A DNA stretch of 64,000 nt from Nannizziopsis barbatae (taxonomy: Eukaryota > Ascomycota > Eurotiomycetes > Onygenales > Nannizziopsiaceae). A model generated the notes under the pieces. It had not been told where the DNA came from. It did not search any database and saw nothing but the letters and a program-made list of their open reading frames with translations. The stretch lies in assembly GCA_014964245.1 (NCBI GenBank), contig JACVYH010000004.1, positions 186,001 through 250,000 on the forward strand, given 5' to 3'. Shown piece after piece: positions 58,601-64,000 of the stretch. A program made the position numbers and the translations under genes. How positions within the stretch are numbered: position 1 is the first letter of the stretch; every line of letters starts with the position of its first letter.

Positions 58601-61600
58601 AATCATAATTTAAATTTAAATCTCTAGAAATTTGAAAACAGTTCTAATCTTGATTAATTCTGAAGCTAAAGCTAACTTTGTTAATAACATTTGAGTAAAG
58701 AAAAACAGCTTAGAAATTAACTCATCTTAATGCAGAATAATCAAGGCCTTAAGTAGGCATCATGTGTGTACTTTTAGTAGAATAAATCTTGATATTAGCA
58801 TTACTGATAGTCAGAAAAGTATACATATTACTTCTTACAAGTTTCAAGTGATTAATCTAGAAGACTATGATATGATTCTCAGCTTTCTCTGGCTATGAGA
58901 CATTAATTTCCTGGTTAACTAGGCAGAGAATGACTGGATTTACTGATTAAATCTCTCAAACATTACTTTCAGGAAAGTTCTGCTGCTTACTGCTAGAAAT
59001 TCTGATATTAATGTGAATTTTATAACTGTTAAGAATGCTATTAACAAGCTACTTAATGAGGCTAGTACTTATTTAATTTACTTAAAAATAAACACAGGAA
59101 TATATAATGAGCAGCTCATTATGACTTACTAAGCTAAATTCAGTAATATATCTGCTAATCTTCATTTATTTATGCAATTATAATTACATTTCTTTTTTAA
59201 GAAGGTAATGCTTAACTTTCATTAATGCTCATATGTGAAACATGTAATTAAAATAAAATTAGAAAAGAAATTTTTATTTTTTTTAATTTATAATTTTTTA
59301 ATTATCAAGTTAGAGATTCTGTGCAAATACATTATTACTATATTAAATAAAAAGTGAATTTCTTTATTAAAATCACCTGCAGAAGCACTTATATTATTTG
59401 CATTAAAAAAGAATAGAAATCTGAGACTTTGTATAAACTACAGATAATTAAATCATATTATAATTAAGAATAGGCACTCATTGCTATTCATTATTAAGAG
59501 TCTTGATTATCTTAATAGCATGAAAGTTTTCTTAAAATATAATTTTTATAATGTTTATTATTATATAAATATTAAGCAAGAAGACTACTAGCTGATAGCT
59601 TTTCAAATCTGATATAGTTATTATAAATTTAATATCATGCTTTTCAGTCTTATAAATGCTTCAGCTACATTTCAGGCTTATATTAATAAAGTTTTTACTA
59701 ACATTTTAAATAACTTCATTATAGTTTACTTAAATAATATTCTTATTTTTTCAGATTTAATGAAGAAATATAAAAAGCATATTCAGATTATCATGAAGTA
59801 TCTTAATCACACTAATCTATATATAAAAAATAGCAAGTGTGAATTTACTACTGATAAAATATTATTCTTAGATTTTATTATTAAACCTGATAGCATATTT
59901 ATAAAATAAGATTAAATCAAGACTATTTGCAAATAATCTCAGTTTAAAAGTATTAAGAAGATTCTCATCTTCTTAGAATTTATAAATTTTTATTATAAAT
60001 TTATTAAAGCTTACTTAAAGATTACTCATCTTCTTTATAAGCTTATTAAAAAAGAGAAAAAAGATTAGCAGAAAGTATTATTTCACTAATTAAAGAATGC
60101 TCAGAATGCTTTTAACTGTTTTAAAACTGCTTTCATCATTACTTTACTTCTCATGCATTTTAATACTTAGAGGAAGATTCTTCTCAAGATTAATGCATTT
60201 ATCTTTATTATTACTGGAATTTTATTACAGTTATAAGATAATGATTTCTGGTATTTCATTACTTTTTATAGTTATAAGCTTATTAATGCAGAAACATATT
60301 ATAACATGCATAATAAGAAGCTCTTAGTAATAATTACTTTATTTAAATACTAGAAATACTATCTGAAAGAAAGCTAGCACTCAGTAACTATCTTATCTAA
60401 TCATGCTAATTTATAATATTTTATAATAACTAAAATGTTAAACAAATATTAGATAAGATGAGTAGAAGCATTTAGTGCATATAACTTTATTTTCTTACAT
60501 TATCTGAATAAGCTAAATTCAGCAGATGCATTCAGTCATCATGCAGATTATATTAAATTTTATCATGATAAAATAATACTTTTTACTTTACAGATAAAGC
60601 TTTAGCATGAAGTTAAATCAGAATAATTAATTAAGATTACAGAATTACTTCAAATTCTTGCTAATTGTGTACAAGTGTATGATAAAGAATGTAAAGTATT
60701 CTTTTATATCTCATTTCCTTCTCTCATAAAGAACATGATTTAAGATGAAAGTAATAACATCTCTCTCATGCTAAAAGCACATCTTGCATGCTATTACCAG
60801 CTTATTATAAGCATTAGAAACTTTTCTAGAAGCTTCATGCTGTAAATATTAATTAATACTGCACTAGTATTTAAAACAGCTTATTCTGACTTGCTTAAAT
60901 TCCTGACTTCACTTCTTACTTAAGTTTAAGAGCTTGATTTCTTTATTATTACTCAGAAAGAAAAAGTTACAAATTCAGATAGTAAGTTTAAAACTAGCAG
61001 GTTAATATGAATAATTGATAACAATATTCTTCATGTTAATAATCACATTTTTATTTTATAATAAACAGTATTAATTACTGAAATCTTATATGTAAATCAT
61101 AATAATTCTTAAGAAGAACATTTCAGTATTAAATAAATTATTAAGATAATTTAATAAAAATATTATTAGCATGAATTTTTAAAGAATGTTACTAATTATA
61201 TATGCTCATGCAACATATGTTAGCATATTAAATCTCACTGCTATAAATCATATGATAAATTAAATACTATTCTCATGCTTAAATAATCATTTAAGATTAT
61301 TTTCATGAACTTTATTACTAATTTACCAGCTAGCTCATGAAAAGAATTAGCATATAATATCATTCTAGTCATTGTTAATATCTTTATCAAGTTTATCTTA
61401 TACATCTCATGCAGGAAGAAGTGTATAGTAAAAAACTTAGCAGAAATCTGCTATGAGCACATTTTCACAGTTTATAATATGCTTAAGACTATTATTTCTA
61501 ATCAAGATTTATTATTCACAAGTAAATATTAATTAATATTATGTTTTTATCTTAGTATACATTATAAGCTCTCTACAGCTTTTCATTTTCAGATAAATAA

Positions 61601-64000
61601 TTAAATAAAATATTAAAATTAAATTCTAGAACATTATCTGAGATGCTTTATTAATTTTAATCAAGATAACTGAATTTGCTAGCTGCTAATAATGTAATAT
61701 ACATATAATCAGTTAATGCACAGCTTTACTAACTTAGCATCTGTAAAGATTCTCATGAGTTTTTATTTAAAACTTTAAGTTAATGTTTTGAAATTTCTGA
61801 AATAGCCTGCTGCAAAGACAACTGATCATGTAGAAACTTTCTTGAAAATGTAATAATAATTTATTACACAGCTAGAATTCACACATTTACAGCAGAAATC
61901 TTATTATGATAAAAAACATATTTCTAAAATTTTTAAAATTAGAAACTTTATCATGCTGCATGCTAAAAATCTTAATATGCTATACTCAGCTTATAAATTA
62001 AACTATTAACATGTGAGCTCATTTTAAATTATAGAAACTTAAGATAAGTAATTATATAAGCTCCAGCTATTACTCATATACAGGAGCATACATCTCATTT
62101 TTCATGTATTACTGCTAAAAGCATATAATCAGAAAAAAAACATGCTTATATCACCAGAATTAGAACTGATTAATGATACTGAGAAATTTATAATTAAGAA
62201 AATTCTTAAAAGCAGATAATAACAGAGTAAAAAGAAATATCTTATTTACTAGACTAGTTAAATTCCAGAAAATGATACATGAGAATTTGAAGAACACATT
62301 ATTAATACAGAAGCACTAGATAATTTTCTTAAACAAGAAGTAAAGCATTTAATGCTTATAACTATATTAAAAAAGCAACACAAGCTTAATGATTAATCAT
62401 CTCATATTATTAAATATACTTTTTTTCTTATAAATTTTTCTCTCACAGGATTTTTACAGAATTTTAATAAGATATCTATGCATGAAAAATATATCATTAG
62501 CATAAAAAAGTCTTTATTTCATCTTAAGAAGTATTATCAGCTATAAAATCACTTTAAAATTATGATCAGACTGCATCACATTATAAAATTACAAGCTCAA
62601 GATTTATTTTTCTCATCTTTACTAATAGCAGTTAGCAGAGTTACATGCCTTTCTAACATTTATTTAGATTCATCACAGTTCATAACAAGCATCTCTAAGA
62701 TAAAATTATACTTAAGAATAATCAGTCTTTTCACATAAGAAGACTGAAAGAAGATAGCATTGAGATTATAATCTTCATACTTTACTTATATTATAATAAC
62801 AGCCTCAGCACTGTCCAGCTTAGTTAAGATTTCTGAACATTACTTCATGCTATTAGAAAGTATAACTAATAAATCAGATTCTTGAGAAATCATGCCAGCT
62901 ATAAAATACATCAGCATTCAGTGCTTATAATAACTGAAAATTATAATAAAGATTATATAATATATATAGCAAAAGCAAGCTTCATACTCATCAGAAATAC
63001 TAATTCATAAATTAATAATTTCTGAAATCAGAAGTATTACTTTTCATTTCTTCTTCTTACTAGAAGTAATAACAGTTATAAATAAGCAGACTTTAATCTC
63101 CTGCTTCTTTATTAAAGATTTAATAATTAATATCTCTAAATTAATCATCTTAACATCTGATTCATCAGACATTTTAATAATTTTCTTGAAGATAAAGATT
63201 ATTATCTTCTTAGTAAAGAACTGAGAAAACAACATATTATTCTCTAATAAAAATGAGAATAAATTAAACAGTAACTCATCATTATCATTCTTCACTGTAA
63301 AAGCTAATATTAGCATATACACTACTTAATAAAAGTCATGATATCAAAGCACTTATTCAGAAAACTGTTTTTATTTACTTACAGGAATTATTCTAGATTC
63401 ATCTCATTAGTCATAATCAAGATTTCTATCTTGCACCTGCTTACTGCTATTTTTTGCTAGTTAGAAGACTTATAAAGAATCTCTCTTATCATATGCTATT
63501 GCTCAGCATTCTGAAGAGCAGCAGCATATGCATGTTCTAACTGCTATTAATATTCTAGCACTAACATGCTTTTTACTAGCTCAGTAAGATACTGGTAAAT
63601 CTAATCAGAAGCTTTACTAATAATTTTAGTTAAAGTAATTATCATATAAAAAGCAAACAGTTTATCTAGCTTCAGATTAATAAATTATAATAATTGTTAG
63701 AAATAATATTATTATTATACATTAATAAGATAAAGCACTTATCAGTTCATACTTCTTCTGAAGATAAACATAACAAGCACATTTCTTTTTCCAGCTCAGA
63801 AGCATATAAATAACCAATAAATTAGTAAAGTCTTTCACACATCTAGTGCATGAATAAGCATTATAACATGTTAGTATAAGTATTTTCTTTATGAAAATAC
63901 TCATCTGTAATAGTAAAATTACATTAAAAGCATGTATTAAAATATTCTGAAGTTTAAAAGAAGAGTAAAGCATGCCAGCATAATATCTCTAAAGAATATT
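52691..64000. other. AT-rich, CpG-free isochore (RIP-type decay)
   Basis: Same character as the left block: very AT-rich, no CpG seen, stops everywhere. A T-rich low-complexity tract lies at about 53270-53312. The interval from 52691 to about 57480 holds nothing I can name beyond short Phe/Ile/Asn frames. After the gypsy element (62350-64000) only unassigned decayed sequence remains. A minus-strand frame at 63722-63973 keeps several cysteines (CTRCVKDF, KKCACYVY) and may be the trace of a zinc-binding protein from another repeat. Confidence 0.9.
57480..62350 (+). mobile_element. Degenerate Ty3/gypsy retrotransposon (gag-pol with chromodomain)
   Basis: Domains appear in gypsy order on the plus strand, all RIP-damaged. 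Possible gag with a damaged zinc-knuckle-like segment near 58410-58470 (HKHVILDC). Retropepsin near 58650, where the active site reads INSEAKANFVNN (Asp and Gly codons mutated). RT at about 59390-59910, including ATFQAYINKV and YLNNILIF with both catalytic Asp changed to Asn; the segment 59637-59909 is still open for 90 codons. RNase H at about 60100-60550 (LPADALS-like end read as NSADAFSHH). Integrase from about 61150. A chromodomain-like end at about 62180-62350 (ENDT-stop-EFEEH, the Trp codon now a stop). LTRs were not found by eye. No intact gene remains. Confidence 0.85.

Overview
This window looks like a filamentous ascomycete chromosome with two base-composition compartments. Genes carry short introns of about 45-60 bases with GTAAGT-type donors and CTAAC/CTGAC branch points. 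They include clear Pezizomycotina orthologues: SMC3, RIO1, GCN5, sconB/Met30, an N-terminal methyltransferase and a GIG1-like protein. A gene-rich centre of ordinary GC content (about 8.9-52.5 kb) sits between two extremely AT-rich blocks (1-8.9 kb and 52.7-64 kb). I saw no CpG dinucleotide in either block, and both hold ruined Ty3/gypsy retrotransposons with RIP-like C-to-T/G-to-A decay. This layout, plus an APH-like kinase and a three-LysM secreted protein at the isochore edge, best fits Onygenales dimorphic fungi such as Blastomyces relatives. The taxon is inference. Layout: (1) 1-8.9 kb, AT isochore with a minus-strand gypsy pol remnant. (2) 9-13.2 kb, APH-like kinase and a seven-exon LysM protein. 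(3) 13.9-34.2 kb, conserved housekeeping block: NTM1-type methyltransferase, GCN5 acetyltransferase, a Pro/Arg-rich orphan, GIG1-like protein, SMC3 and RIO1 (divergent, sharing a 345-base promoter with an MCB-like ACGCGT), a secreted/membrane protein, a Ser/His-rich orphan and sconB. (4) 34.2-38.3 kb, gene-poor and CpG-poor, with broken RBR-ligase and BTB gene pieces. (5) 38.3-52 kb, an accessory block of genes I cannot assign. It includes an 11-exon minus-strand orphan with an internal duplication, facing a plus-strand orphan across a 64-base near-perfect palindrome. A run of small helical orphan genes follows, some carrying stops that look like CGA-to-TGA decay. (6) 52.7-64 kb, AT isochore with a plus-strand gypsy element of a different lineage from the left one. 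The housekeeping genes act in cohesion (SMC3), 40S ribosome maturation (RIO1), chromatin acetylation (GCN5), sulphur control by SCF ubiquitylation (sconB) and N-terminal protein methylation. They are not a pathway cluster. The most unusual material is the 38-52 kb block: the palindrome between divergent genes, the internally duplicated orphan and its helical neighbours, and visible decay toward the flanking isochore. All gene models were spliced by eye from donor, branch and acceptor sites and reading phase. No database search was run.
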